From: Adiantum capillus-veneris
Taxonomy: Eukaryota > Streptophyta > Polypodiopsida > Polypodiales > Pteridaceae
Assembly: GCA_014529385.2 (NCBI GenBank)
Contig: CM043947.1
Location: forward strand, 124,204,891-124,268,890
Reading direction: 5' to 3'
Length of the DNA stretch: 64,000 nt
Each line of letters starts with the position of its first letter. Within the stretch, counting starts at the first letter, position 1. The notes under the pieces were generated by a model. It made no database searches. It worked only from the letters and a program-made list of their open reading frames with translations, and was not told the origin of the DNA. The position numbers and the translations under genes are program-made. Below are positions 1 to 10,567 of this stretch, piece by piece.

Positions 1-50
1 CAAGGGAGAAGGATAGGAAGTTAAAATTCCAAGCTCAACTACAAGGGGGA

Positions 51-878
51 ATGGAGCCTCCTCCGCTAGCTCAACCTACGGCAAGGGTAGTAGCAGGGAC
101 AGGAGCAACAGACCAAGAGTCCTCTCAACAAGAATTACTTCAACAAATCACCAATCAACTAGAGAGCCTGTCCATCAATCTGGTTCAAGGTGTAAGGGCT
201 CCCCAGCCAGGAAATGAACGAAATAGACAAGAAGGACAAAGGCAAGCACGTGAGTACATTTGCTACAACTATGGAGAGGTAGGTCACGGCATGTATTGTT
301 GCCCCCATCCACGACACTATCAAGGAAATGGTAATCAAAGACGGCCTCCTCGCCAGCAAGTCACTCCTCCTCGAGCTAGGCCACTAAATGGACAAAATGC
401 ACACGTGGCTCCACCAATCCAAATATTGAGACCCCCTCCTCCACCGCCACAAGCACCAGCAGAGATCCCTCCACTACCATCGGGAGGGGAGGACAGGGCT
501 GTCTCTGTCATAAGTCTTGACAATGGTAAGAATAAAGGGAAAGAAAAAATGGAGGAAGCTGTTGCCATGCCAATAAAGAGAGTTAGGAGACAAAGAACGT
601 ATGAAATGGAAGCTTCAGAGCCGGATAAAGGGAATGAGGGTTCCTCCCAAGTGATAGGAGACAAGAAAAGGAAGAGTAGGTCAAGGAGGCACATAGGAGT
701 AGAAGACTTTCCACTTGAGGTAGGATCCATACCTTACGACCTGGTAAGCAAGGACCAAAGATTTCATGGCAGCAACTCCTCCACCTTTCCCCAAAGATGC
801 GTAGAACCTGGTCTAAGATGGTCAGCACCAGGAGGGCTAAGGCAAAGTCAGTTGGGTCTATTAGTGCAAGAGGCATGA
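51..878 (+). pseudogene. TE1 gag C-terminal part with degenerate zinc knuckle
   Basis: The frame is Gln-, Pro- and Arg-rich. It holds CYNYGEVGHGMYC near residues 71-83, a CX2CX4HX4C nucleocapsid knuckle in which the second Cys has become Tyr. A proline-rich stretch (residues about 100-145) and basic clusters (around 175-215) follow, as expected downstream of the nucleocapsid domain. The last 80 bases overlap the pol frame in another phase. The pol phase already reads a plausible gag-pol linker upstream of 797, so I infer a frameshifting indel between about 720 and 790. The gene is therefore broken rather than a natural overlapping ORF. Confidence 0.65.
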
Positions 879-2389
879 AGGATATCGTGCCAGTCATTGA
901 TGCAGAGATTAAGAGTCAGCGAGTCTCCAATGTGTACGTAGATGGTGGAGACGAGATTTGTGTTATGACAGAGAAATTAATTCACAGGTTGGGTTTGGAA
1001 GTAAACGAGCAAACTTCCTTACAAAATAAGATGGCAAATAATGTAAGGGTGGCTTGTGTGGGAAAGGTTAATGGAGTGAAGGTTTCAGATTTTGGTGTGG
1101 CAATCTCAATTGATGCTTATGTGATCCCAACTAAGGGGGAGGGCTATCCGCTAATCCTTGGAAGACCTTGGCTTATGGCCATGAAAGCTAGGCAAGATTG
1201 GGAGATAGGTTCCCTTGAGTTGCGACCAAATCATAAGGTAGGTGGCAAGCAACAAAAAATTGTGTATGACATGAAGCAGGGTAGACAACAAGACCTAAAG
1301 ATGGAGACTTCTATGGATGAATGGAGCACAAGCAGCTACTCTTCATCTGAGGATGAGTCATCTGAGGAGGATGCTAGCTCTTTGGAAGTCATGGGTATAA
1401 TACTGCGAAACCCAGAAGGAGAAGGTGGTCAAGACTCTCTAAACAAGGAAGAAGCCACAGGCTTAGAGGAGATGCTAGCTAAGGACCTACTAGAAGAAGA
1501 GAGAGAACCCTATTTGCAGGTACTAAAGAAGCATGCTGGCCTCTTTATAACTGATTACGAGCACATTAAAGGAGTGACGGTAACCCAACACCATATCCAA
1601 TTAAAGGCAGGTGCCAAACCAGTGGTGCAAAGGCTAAGGAGATTAGGGCTAGTGCAACAAGATGCACTCTTAAAAGAAGTAAAAAGATTACTCAAGGCAG
1701 GATTTATCTACCCAGTGGAAGAATCTGAGTGGGTGTCTCCAGTTGTGGTAGCACCAAAGAAAAATGGGAAGTGGAGGGTATGTGTGGATTACAAGCCTCT
1801 AAACGCAGCCACAAAAAGGGACCATTTTCCTTTGCCTTTTCAAGATGAAATACTAAATGAAGTGGCTGGTCATGAAAGGTACACAGTGTGTGATGGGTAC
1901 TCAGGCTACTTCCAAATCAGAATTGCAGATGAAGACCAAAGAAAGACTACCTTCATAACACCTTGGGGGTGTTTTGCTTATAGAGTTATGCCTTTTGGTT
2001 TAACTAATGCCCCAGCTACTTTCCAGAGGTTTATCAACTTGGTGTTTCAACCTTACTTTGGTAAGTCCATACGAGTCTTCATTGATGATTTTTGCATTTA
2101 CAGCTCTAGGGAAGTACATCTGTCCAAGGTTGATGAAGGTTTCACCCGTCTGGCCCAATTGGGTGGGCAATTGAATAAAGACAAGTGCCACATAGGTGAG
2201 AGCAAGGTCACTCTACTAGGCCATGTTGTGTCTCAAGATGGTATTGAGGCTGACCCTGAAAAGGTAAAGACATTGTTAGCTTTACCTACTCCTTCAAACG
2301 TGAAGCAACTAGTCTCCTTCATTCAAAAGGTTCGCTACATGGGACGATTCATACATCTCCTTTCTCAGGCAATCTATCCTTTGCAGTAG
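797..2389 (+). pseudogene. TE1 pol: protease and reverse transcriptase
   Basis: A retropepsin-like domain starts near residue 45 with VYVDGGDEICVM, so the active-site triad is DGG instead of DTG/DSG, and it ends with LILGRPWL. Reverse transcriptase covers roughly residues 270-530, with the SEWVSPVVVAPKKNG block, the YSGYFQI block and a YxDD-type motif FIDD near residue 429. The frame stops at a TAG (2387-2389) just after the RT thumb region, and the same phase continues directly into RNase H. One nonsense codon therefore splits pol, and CAG to TAG is the simplest origin. The element would need suppression or repair to be active. Confidence 0.85.
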
Positions 2390-3532
2390 CTCACTAAACA
2401 CACTACATTGACATGGAGTGAGGAGGGTGAAAGGTGCTTTCAAGAAGTTAAAACCATTTTGAGCTCATTGCCTGTCGTCCTACAACCCACATGGGGTGAA
2501 TTATTCTATGTAAATCCTAGTGTAGGTCCAGAAGCTCTAGGAGCTGTCTTGATGCAAAAAGACCCAAAGACATCTCTCATGAGACCAGTCTACTTCTCTA
2601 GTAGAGTGATGACAGCTGCTGAAAAGGGTTTCAGCGCAACTGAGCAATTGGTGCTAGCTCTTAAGTTTGCAGTGGAGAAGTTTCGGGCTTACTTACTTCC
2701 GAGACAATTTGTGGTGATCACAACTGAGGAGGTTTTTCCATATGCCCTACAACACATGGAATTGTCTCAAAGAATAGCAAAGTGGGTGGTGCAGCTTCAA
2801 GAGTTTGACTACACACTACAAGTAGAGGATTCCACCCGTGCTTGTTTGGCAGATGTCCTCACACAAAGGTGTTATGAGAAGGCCAAGAAAGAGGCACCTA
2901 GTAAGATACCGCCTATCCCGGAGCCTGAAGTTCTACTGGGAGCACACGATCTGTATTCTGATGGGGCTTACAAGAGGACCAAAGACAAGGCATCAACAGG
3001 CATAGTAATATTATGTCCAGAGAAGGAGAAGATCTTTGCAAAAGGGTTTCATCTAAAAGAGGTTCATTCTAACAATGAGGCAGAGTACCATGCCCTTGTT
3101 TTAGGGTTGCAATGCTGTCTTTCTCAGGACATCACAAAGCTAAATGTTTTTGGTGACTCCATGTTGATTGTTAAGCAAATGGTTGGTGTATGTGCCTATA
3201 AAAATGACAAATTGTCTGTTAAGATGAGGGAAGCAAAGGCCTTATTGAAGGGTTTTAAAGAAGTTCGAGTGCACTTTGTACCTAGAGATCAAAATCGAGA
3301 AGCAGATGCCTTAGCAAGTGAAGAACTACAAACTCTCATAGTAGGTGCTATCCTTGTGAAAATTCCTTTATACCAGGGAAAGGAGGAGCTTCATGATTTA
3401 CTTTACTTTCTTGAGCATTGTGAAGCACCCTCTGGTATGAGTAAAAGTGAACGTAGGTGGTTGGCAAAAAAGGCTACCAGCTATAGCTTAGTGAATGAGG
3501 ACTTGTATTGTAGAGGGAAAGATGCTGTCTGA
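2390..3532 (+). pseudogene. TE1 pol: RT-linked RNase H plus second RNase H
   Basis: Two RNase H folds lie in series. The first (about 2500-2870) follows RT directly but has lost key acids: the usual FxVxxDAS start reads YVNPSVG, and the TDH block reads TTEE. The second (about 2938-3340) has a complete set: DGAYKRTK, NNEAEYHALVLGL, FGDSMLIVKQM and NREADALA. This is the pattern known for Tat-lineage elements, where an acquired RNase H takes over and the old copy decays. A TGA at 3530-3532 ends the frame, and the same phase continues into integrase. CGA to TGA by CpG deamination would explain it. Confidence 0.82.
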
Positions 3533-4711
3533 AGGAGAGTTCCTACATCCCAAGAGATAAAGGATATTTTGTTTAGTTGTCATGAAGGTGTGTGTGGTGG
3601 CCACTTTGCACAAGAGATTACTAGCAGAAAGATTTTACAAGCAGGGTTCACGTGGCCAAGCCTCCATCGAGATATACAACATTGGTGCCGCACATGTGAG
3701 GTTTGCCAAAAAGCTGGACCAAGGCGTCTTACCCATGAAAATCAGCATCCAATCAAAACCTATGGGCCATTTGAAAAATGGGGGATAGATGCAATAGGGC
3801 CACTACCTTGCACTCAATCAGGGAAGGAATACATCATTATGGGGGTGGAGTACATGACCAGATGGGCAGAAGCTCATCCCACAAAGCGCATCACAGCCAA
3901 GGACGTGAGTGATTTCATTTTTGAATGCCTTTGTTGCCGTTTTGGCACACCTTTGGAGATTCTCTCGGATAGGGGACCGGGATTTCGAGCTGATTTAGTC
4001 GGGCAATTGATGAGCAAGTTAAAAATCAAGCGCAGGCACTCTACACCATACTACCCTCAGTGCAACGGTCTTGTCGAAAAGGTAAATGGTCTTATATGTA
4101 AAATCATCACTAAGCAAGTGCATTTACATCCTAAGGCATGGGACAAACACCTAGATGCAGCACTTTGGGCCTACAGAACATCCTTTAAAACATCCTTGGG
4201 GTATACACCTTTTCACTTGGTTTACGGGCAAGAGGCACTATTGCCTATAGAAGTGGAGCTAGCGAGCCTCCGAGTTCTAAAAGCACATCAAGAGGATAGT
4301 CAAGAGAAGTAGGTGGAAGGAAGAATCATCGATTTGGAGAGGTTAGGGCTAGATGGAGAGTCAGCAGTGAAGTACTATGCAGCCCAGGCAGAGAAGAAAC
4401 GAAAGAAGTTCAATCGTAACCCTGTCAAGAAAGGTATCAAGGAAGGTTCTTTAGTGCTCAGATGCGACAATCGCTTTGATCGCAGGAAGGATGGTAAGTT
4501 CTTGCTTAAGTGGGAAGGCCCTTTTGTAGTGATACAGAGGTTCTCAAATGGTAGTTACCAACTAGGTGACCTAGATGGTAAGGTACATCAGACCCCGGTA
4601 AATGGTTGGCGATTGAAGGCCTACCAATGTCGTCTTTCACAGCCATATGCTGGTGAAATCAATGCTAAGGATGGTTCAGAGGAGAGCTCATCATATTCGA
4701 GCTCCAACTAA
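3533..4711 (+). pseudogene. TE1 pol: integrase
   Basis: The N-terminal zinc-binding HHCC is present (HEGVCGGH, then CRTCEVC). The catalytic core has the D,D-35-E set: WGIDAIGPLP, LSDRGPGF and YYPQCNGLVEKVNG. A C-terminal part follows with LKWEGPFVV, typical of the gypsy integrase end. There is no chromodomain. A TAG at 4310-4312 interrupts the frame shortly after the core; the next codons continue in the same phase to a stop at 4709-4711. The gene sits directly before an untranslated tail and the polypurine tract. Confidence 0.85.
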
Positions 4712-5000
4712 GGTAACAATCATGTACATAGTCGTTTCAAAAAAAAAAAAAAAAGGAAAAAAAGAGAATGCTACCAGTGAAAGTGGATATTGACAATGGA
4801 TGGGGTATGGCTTTCAAGGGTCTAGGAGACCAGTTGTTAGTCATGGATGGATACAATTATTCATCAGAAAGGACTAAACAGGGTGCATCAGCCAAGAAAG
4901 CAGCAACATGGCAAATTCAATTGGTACCAGGTGGGTAAGTATTCAAGAGAACCCTATTGTAGCACAATCTACAGCTAGAGGCATCAAATACCTCTAGCTT

Positions 5001-5014
5001 AAGGGGGAGGGCTA
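5001..5014 (+). promoter_or_regulatory. TE1 polypurine tract
   Basis: AAGGGGGAGGGCTA lies about 290 bases after the integrase stop and immediately before a TG that opens the presumed 3' LTR. Such tracts prime plus-strand DNA synthesis and mark the left edge of the 3' LTR. Confidence 0.75.
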
Positions 5015-5016
5015 TA

Positions 5017-6200
5017 TGATGCATGGTTTTTAGGACCCCTTCTGAAGATGCAATAAAGGCACGGTCAGTTGTTGGGGAGATGAGGATACTCTAGTCCAAG
5101 GGATCTCGAAAGAGAAGAAAAATCTACTTCACAAGCACCAAAGAGTAAAAAGTGCCATGGACAGAAGATACGTGGGAAGGAGCTCTTATGCATGCCTACA
5201 ACCTATATCTTACAGAATAGCCCATTCTAGGTGTTAATTTCTAGTGAAATTTACACGACGATGTTCGTGTGGACTCACAACACAGCATACTCCGTTTTCA
5301 CTTTTTTACCGACAGTAAATATTTTTTACCACAGTACATATTTTTCACCTACATGGTAAATACAAATCACTTTTTACCTACAGTAACTTTTTTTTACCCA
5401 TGGTAAATATTTTTTACTGCACCATAAGTATTTGATAGGTAACAGTTCACTGTTACTAGAAGCAGTGATTGGGCATCAACAATGCAGTTACAGGAGGAGA
5501 AAAAGGGAAAATCTTATGGTAATGGTGAGTCAACAGGGATAAAGACTTTTGAGTTGAAAAGAGACATGCTGATTTTTTCAAAGAACACATGTCAAAATAA
5601 GCCATGGTTGAGGATTTTTTGAGAATTCGATATTCAGAAGGACCCAGCTGCCACCTCCCCCCCGCAGGTCCCCCCCTCACATGTGCAGAACCTCCAGTTT
5701 CAACAGCCACCTTACCTGCTCTTAAATGCTGGTCAAGGCCTTATCCCCATGTGTCACAATCAGAAAAATCAGCATTTACCCTCCCCTCTCACATCACTCT
5801 AGAGAATATCTTGATGGTGACATATTAGGTGACCTCAATCTGCTGACCACCCTAAGCAAAAAGTAACCCCAATCAGCGGATTTAAGCATGGTTATCCCTA
5901 ATCCTAAACCCTCTCAGAAACCTATATAAGGAGGCCTTTTCTCACTCAAAAACAACACTTCACCCACTTCACCAAGCAACGAAGCTATGACGACATTGCT
6001 CACAACGAGGAGCTATGGATGGAGCTCTACTCTCTCTCCCTCTCTCTCTCTCTCTCCCTCTAGTATGCTACATTACTAGCCCTAAAACCTAAATAAGGAG
6101 TCTTCTCTCATGCTCCATGGCCACCATCCTCGCCATCATTCTCTAAGGTATTGATGTGTTGCTAGTAGGATCATACCTACTTGCTGGGTTGATTGTTTTT
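5017..6200 (+). repeat. TE1 3' LTR (right end not determined)
   Basis: The stretch begins TGATGCATGG right after the polypurine tract. It contains a TATA box (CCTATATAAGG at 5921-5931) preceded by non-coding DNA with repeated TTTTTTACC motifs near 5305-5420, and is followed by a CT-rich run (6029-6062). These suit U3, R and U5. No second LTR is in the window for comparison, so the right border is estimated. The short reading frames inside it resemble nothing I know. Confidence 0.5.
5921..5931 (+). promoter_or_regulatory. TATA box of TE1 LTR
   Basis: CCTATATAAGG followed by an AC-rich leader is the expected LTR core promoter; transcription would start about 30 bases downstream. Confidence 0.5.
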
Positions 6201-6530
6201 GACAAGGGATTATGCCATCCTTGGCTTACTTCTCTATATCCTTGTTATGTATGATCAGATGCCGTTGTATTGTTAAGCTGATGTCTTGTGTATATATATG
6301 CTACATAAGGTCCCTAAGCTTCATTTCTATGTGTTTTGCCATATTTTTTGATGCCATCATAATGCCAGAAGTCTCACTTGCCTATGTGCACTATGTGTGA
6401 GGTCCCTAAACCTCTTAATTTAGGGTGGTGCCCCCTTTGTTTTGTTCTTTGCTTGTTTGCATGAGGCGTGGTTTGTGGAGTGTGCACGAGTACAGAGGCC
6501 ACCCGATTGCACTGCTCTTTTTTCCGCTAT

Positions 6531-6588
<58 letters not shown>

Positions 6589-6625
6589 AACACAAGGCCA
6601 ATGGTAAAGGGGTCCAAATGAGAGA
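6201..6625. other. Unassigned DNA between TE1 and TE2
   Basis: No gene is seen. The stretch holds two copies of a short motif (AGGTCCCTAA near 6308 and 6403), the AT microsatellite, and at 6583-6625 a sequence that recurs almost unchanged at 62724-62766 inside the presumed LTR of TE3. Confidence 0.5.
6536..6585. repeat. (AT)25 microsatellite
   Basis: Fifty bases of pure alternating A and T. Confidence 0.97.
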
Positions 6626-7296
6626 TGTTAGGAAATATGACGTAGCTAAGTAGATAATTGAGTAGATTACTTAATAGAGAGAGATATAATATACACACAC
6701 AAGAGATTATAGAGTAGAGAGAGAGAGAGTACACACGATATACGTGGTTCACCCAATGTGGGGTTACGTCCACGGGAAAGCAGTCACTCAATGGCTTTAG
6801 TGCTTCAAAACAAGAAGTAGGTTACAAAGGGATTATACCCCTTTGGATTTCCCGCTTTGCATCACTCTCACCACCTCACACCCACCTTGTTGCATCAACT
6901 TCACACTCTAAAACGTGTCTAGAAATGGCCTCCTTTTATAGACCAAAAGGGCTGCCCTCTCTCATGATAGGCAACCATGTGTAGCCGCCCTTGTGTAGAT
7001 AAGTCCAAATCGGACGCTCCAATCCGCCCCATGTGTGGCCGCCCTTGAGAAGACAAATCCACTTTTCAATTCGGCCATCGGCCATTGACTTCTGGCCACC
7101 GACCAACCGACCGATCGTTTTCCGACCACTTTTCGATCGTCGGTCGGCCATAATATTCCGACGAAAAGAAATATTCCGGCAAGTGATTTTATTTTCTGAC
7201 GAGTTATTTTTCTTCACCCACGATGGCTTCTCCTCATAATGGGGGCCTTACAATTGTGCATTTTTAACACAAAAAATTACAAGGGATAAATCAACA
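6626..7296 (-). repeat. TE2 3' LTR
   Basis: In + coordinates it opens TGTTAGGAAAT and closes ATCAACA, that is TG...CA. It is homologous to the TE5 LTRs in reverse complement. The inverse of the polypurine tract AAGTGGGAGATTG borders it on the right (about 7296-7308). Conserved inside are the TATA region (read on -) and the GGCCG-rich block. Confidence 0.9.
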
Positions 7297-7379
7297 ATCT
7301 CCCACTTGGAGACTAATCTCCAAACCAAACCTGTGACTGCTTTCCATCCTTGAATTCCAATTGAAGATGAGCAAAAGCT

Positions 7380-8150
7380 CAACTTCTAGTTGTTGACCAC
7401 CTTTGTAAACATGTCTGCAGGATTTTCACTTGTATGCATCTTTCCTAACTTTAGTTGTCCCTCTTCCAAAAGAGTGTGTATGAAGTGATATTTCACCTCA
7501 ATGTCCTTTGAGTTCTTTCCAAGATGGATAGCGCTTTGGCTATCACTATGCAAGACACAATTGTCTTATTTGAATCCAATCTCTTCTAAGAATCTATAAA
7601 GCCACATAATTTCTTTGCTTGCCTCCGTCATTTCTACATACTCTGCTTCCGTGGTAGAAAGTGAGACCACTTTCTGCATCATTGAAGCCCAGCTTACTGT
7701 TGTGCCTCCAACCGTGAAGACATAGCCAGTAGTGCTCCTTCGAGTATCTTTGTCACCTCCCATATCTGCATCAGCATACCCTTCTAGAAAAATATCAATT
7801 CCTCCAAAATACAAAGAATTTGTTGTTGTCCCTTTTAGATACCTAAGTATCCACTTCACAGCTTGCCAATGCTCTTTACCTGGGTTGTCCATGAACCTAC
7901 TTACAACTCCCACTGCATGTGCAATGTCTGGCCTTGTCCAGACCATATTATACATAAGAGAACCTACCGCTACAGCATATGGAACTTTAGACATATAGGC
8001 TATCTCATCTTGTGTCTTTGGAGACATATCCTTGGTTAGTTTAAAGTGACCAGCCAAAAGTGTAGAAACCGTTTTTGCATTTTGCATTGCAAACCTTTCT
8101 AGTACTTTCTTGATGTAATCCTCTTGAGATAGCTTTATTGTCTTCTTCGT
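7380..8150 (-). pseudogene. TE2 pol: end of RT and RNase H
   Basis: Read on -, the copia RT tail and RNase H are clear: VVSRFMDNPG, ILRYLKGT, EGYADADMGGD, STTEAEYVEM, and after a TAA at 7566-7568 the remaining SAIHLGKNS and ENPADMFTKVV blocks. TE5 has CAA at the nonsense position, so this is a C-to-T change. The left part of RT is missing because of the internal deletion. Confidence 0.85.
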
Positions 8151-8480
8151 CCTTTGCCTCTGAATGCATTGCTAGCACAAAATCTTTCAAAATCTTGGCT
8201 GCATTATTTGCCACCATTTTTGAATTCGAGGCATTTAACCTTGGTACCTGTTTCATTTTCCACAAAGGCTTTCCACCTTTGAAATGTGGAAAATACATCG
8301 GACTTATTCTTCATTACATAAACCCATGTTTTTCTAGTCGCATCGTCTATGAATGTTACATAGTACAATGAGCCACCCAGCGATGGTGTACTTGCAGGAC
8401 CCCAAACATCAGAATGAACCAACTCAAGTTATTTATTTTTTCTTTCATTTCTTGATTTTTGAAACTTTACCCTCTTTTGT
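8151..8480 (-). pseudogene. TE2 pol: integrase core remnant
   Basis: VHSDVWGP and YYVTFIDDATRKTW show the first catalytic Asp region of a copia integrase. The second catalytic region, DNGGE in TE5, reads KNGGK here. The frame shifts soon after and the sequence runs into the deletion junction near 8150, so the third catalytic acid is absent. Confidence 0.8.
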
Positions 8481-9100
8481 TTACCATTAACATAATCTTC
8501 ATAGAACTCTAAGTCCCACTTCTTTCAAACCTAGTAGAAGCTTCTTTGTTTGAAGGATTTGCATTCCTTTGGCACTCATATGCCCAAGCTGGTAGTCCCA
8601 CACCGCACTGTCAACTTCTGTAGTTGCTGCACAAGCTGAAGTTTGCGTGCTGTTAGTACACAAGTAAAGTGTACCGACCTTTTCTCCCTTGGCAACCACC
8701 AAAGGTACCTTTGAGATCTTCCACCGTTTGTTTCCGAATGCAATGTTCTGACCTTCATCGTCCAATTGTTCTGTAGAGATCAATTTTTCCCAAAAAGAAG
8801 GAACATGCCTAACATCTTTAAGCTTCCATTCATTTTCGTTAGCAGTTTTGACAGAAACTGTACCTTTGATGACAATCTCACAAGCTTCATCATCTCCCAA
8901 GTATACATACCCACATTACCTTTGGTGTAATCTTGGAACTATTTCTTGTGTGGTGTCACATGGAATGAAGCCCCAGAATCTACTATCCAGGAATTAGACA
9001 CATTGTCTAATGAGAGAATTAGAGCATCTTGCTCTACTTTACCTGTCAGATTGGCCTCCGATGTTAGCTTGTTGTCTTAAGACTCAATCTCCTTCTTCTT
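8481..9100 (-). pseudogene. TE2 pol: protease and pre-integrase region
   Basis: The reverse strand encodes the protease start (SWIVDSGASFH in the matching position), then VKTANENEWKLKDVRHVPS and the pre-integrase HMSAKGMQILQTK block seen in TE5. Stops and frameshifts separate the pieces. The main remaining open stretch is 8499-8900. Confidence 0.75.
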
Positions 9101-9849
9101 CTTGAACCAGAAATCCTTCTTGACGTGGCCCTTCTTGCCGCAGTTCCAACATTCAAGAACTGACTTTATGCGTGACTTGCTCCATCTTGAGCGATTACGA
9201 CCCTTTTGGTTTTTGAACCTCTCCTTAGGCCTTCCTCTTGTTTCCACTGACAGTGCAGCACTTGATGATTCTCTTGTGCTTCTCCTTCATATTTCCTTGC
9301 TTAGGAGAATACCCACAACATCATCAAACTTAAGAGTATTTGTGCCAAAAATAGCATTATTTACAGCCATCACAAGGCTATCCCAACTATCCGGTAGAGA
9401 TGATAGTATAAGGAGAGTTCGCACTTCATCATCGAAATTGATTTTCACCGATAGAAGTTGACTTATATTTGTGTTAAAGTCATTTAGGTTTTCTGCAACT
9501 GAACCATTCTCTTCCATGTTTAGATTGAATAAGCGCTTCATAAGAAATACCTTATTGGATGTTGATGGTTTCTCGTAGAAGTCGTCAAGTGATTTCATCA
9601 AGAAAATATGGTCTTCATCTTTGAAACATTGAAGGCCACTGTTGATGCCAAGCTTAACTGGATTGTTCCTAGTGCCTTTCGATCAAGAACAATCCATGCT
9701 TCATCTACCATTGTTGCGGGCTTCTTCGCAAGACCACCTAGTGGCAAATAGAGGTCCTTCTGGTAGAGATAGTCTTCAATCTGCATCTTCCAATGTTGGT
9801 AGTTTTTGTTGTTGAACTTCTCAATCTTGAGCTTCCCTTCCTCCGCCAT
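9101..9849 (-). pseudogene. TE2 gag
   Basis: The start codon is at 9849-9847 (MAEEGKLKIEKF), the same start as TE5 gag. The copia-type gag (UBN2-like) reads YQHWKMQIEDYLYQKD and VFLMKRLFNLNM. A frameshift separates 9598-9849 from 9287-9601. The zinc knuckle CWNCGKKGHVKKDF has lost its last Cys to Phe. Confidence 0.82.
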
Positions 9850-9908
9850 AACCCCCACTCAATTCAGAAAATCCTTTCCTTGAGATACTTTAGCTACGAG
9901 CAAACCTT

Positions 9909-9920
9909 GCTCTGATACCA
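9909..9920 (-). other. TE2 primer-binding site
   Basis: The reverse complement is TGGTATCAGAGC, complementary to the 3' end of initiator tRNA-Met. It lies two bases inside the upstream LTR, as in TE5. Confidence 0.92.
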
Positions 9921-9922
9921 CT

Positions 9923-10567
9923 TGTTAGGAAATATGATGTAGCTAAGTAGATAATTGAGTAGATTACTTAATGGAGAGAGATAATTTACACACACAAGAG
10001 ATTAAAGAGTAGAGAGATAAAGAGAGAGAGATACTACACACAATATACGTGGTTCAACCAATGTGGGCTACGTCCATGGAAAAGCAGCCACTCAATGGCT
10101 TTAGTGCTTCAAAACAAGAAGTAGGTTACAGAGGGATTATACCCTTTTGGAGCCCCCACCTTGCTTCACTCTCACCACCTCACGCCCACCTTGTTGCATC
10201 AACTTCACTCTCTAAAATGTGTCTAGAAATGGCCTCCTTTTATAGGCCAAAAGGGCTACCCTCTCTCATGAGAGGCAGCCATGTGTAGCCGCCCTTGTGT
10301 AGATAAGTTTAAATCGGACCCTCCAATCTGCCCATGTGTGGCCGCCCTTGAGAAGACAAGTCCACTTTTGAATTCGGCCACCAATCATTGACTTTCGACC
10401 ACCGGCCACCGGCCAACCGACCGGTCGTTTTCCGACCACTTTTCGACCGTCAACCATCCAGAATATTTTGGCGAAAAGGAATATTCCGACGAGTGATTTT
10501 ATTTTCCGGAGAGTTATTTTTCTTCACGCACAATGGCTTCTCCTCATAATGGGGGCCTTACAATTGT
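9923..10567 (-). repeat. TE2 5' LTR, truncated
   Basis: It opens TGTTAGGAAAT next to the primer-binding site and matches the 3' LTR of the same element up to CTTACAATTGTG. The last 40 to 50 bases of the LTR are absent and unrelated sequence begins. Confidence 0.85.

Larger units (their letters stand above)
1..6200 (+). mobile_element. TE1: Tat-like Ty3/gypsy retrotransposon, left part outside the window
   Basis: Seen in order on + are a gag tail with a zinc-knuckle remnant, protease, reverse transcriptase, RNase H, a second RNase H, integrase, a polypurine tract and the start of a 3' LTR. The domain order protease-RT-RNase H-integrase is that of Ty3/gypsy. A second RNase H before integrase is known from the plant Tat lineage, so I infer that lineage. 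The 5' LTR and N-terminal gag lie outside the window. The right end is uncertain because the other LTR is not available; 6200 is a guess from the position of the LTR TATA box and the CT-rich stretch after it. Confidence 0.8.
6626..10567 (-). mobile_element. TE2: Ty1/copia element, internally deleted, same family as TE5
   Basis: Both LTRs, the primer-binding site and gag, protease, integrase and RNase H pieces are visible on -, in copia order (integrase before RT). Nucleotide and protein sequence match TE5 closely throughout. About 1.4 kb is missing between the integrase core and the end of RT (junction near 8150), so nearly all of RT is gone. The upstream (right) LTR ends early at about 10567, so no target-site duplication can be tested. 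The copy is dead and could move only with helper proteins, if at all. Confidence 0.9.

Noticed and set aside
9905-9922. tRNA-like sequence GCTCTGATACCA
   Set aside because: Only the 12-base primer site; no cloverleaf surrounds it, and the same is true at 14226 and 32441.
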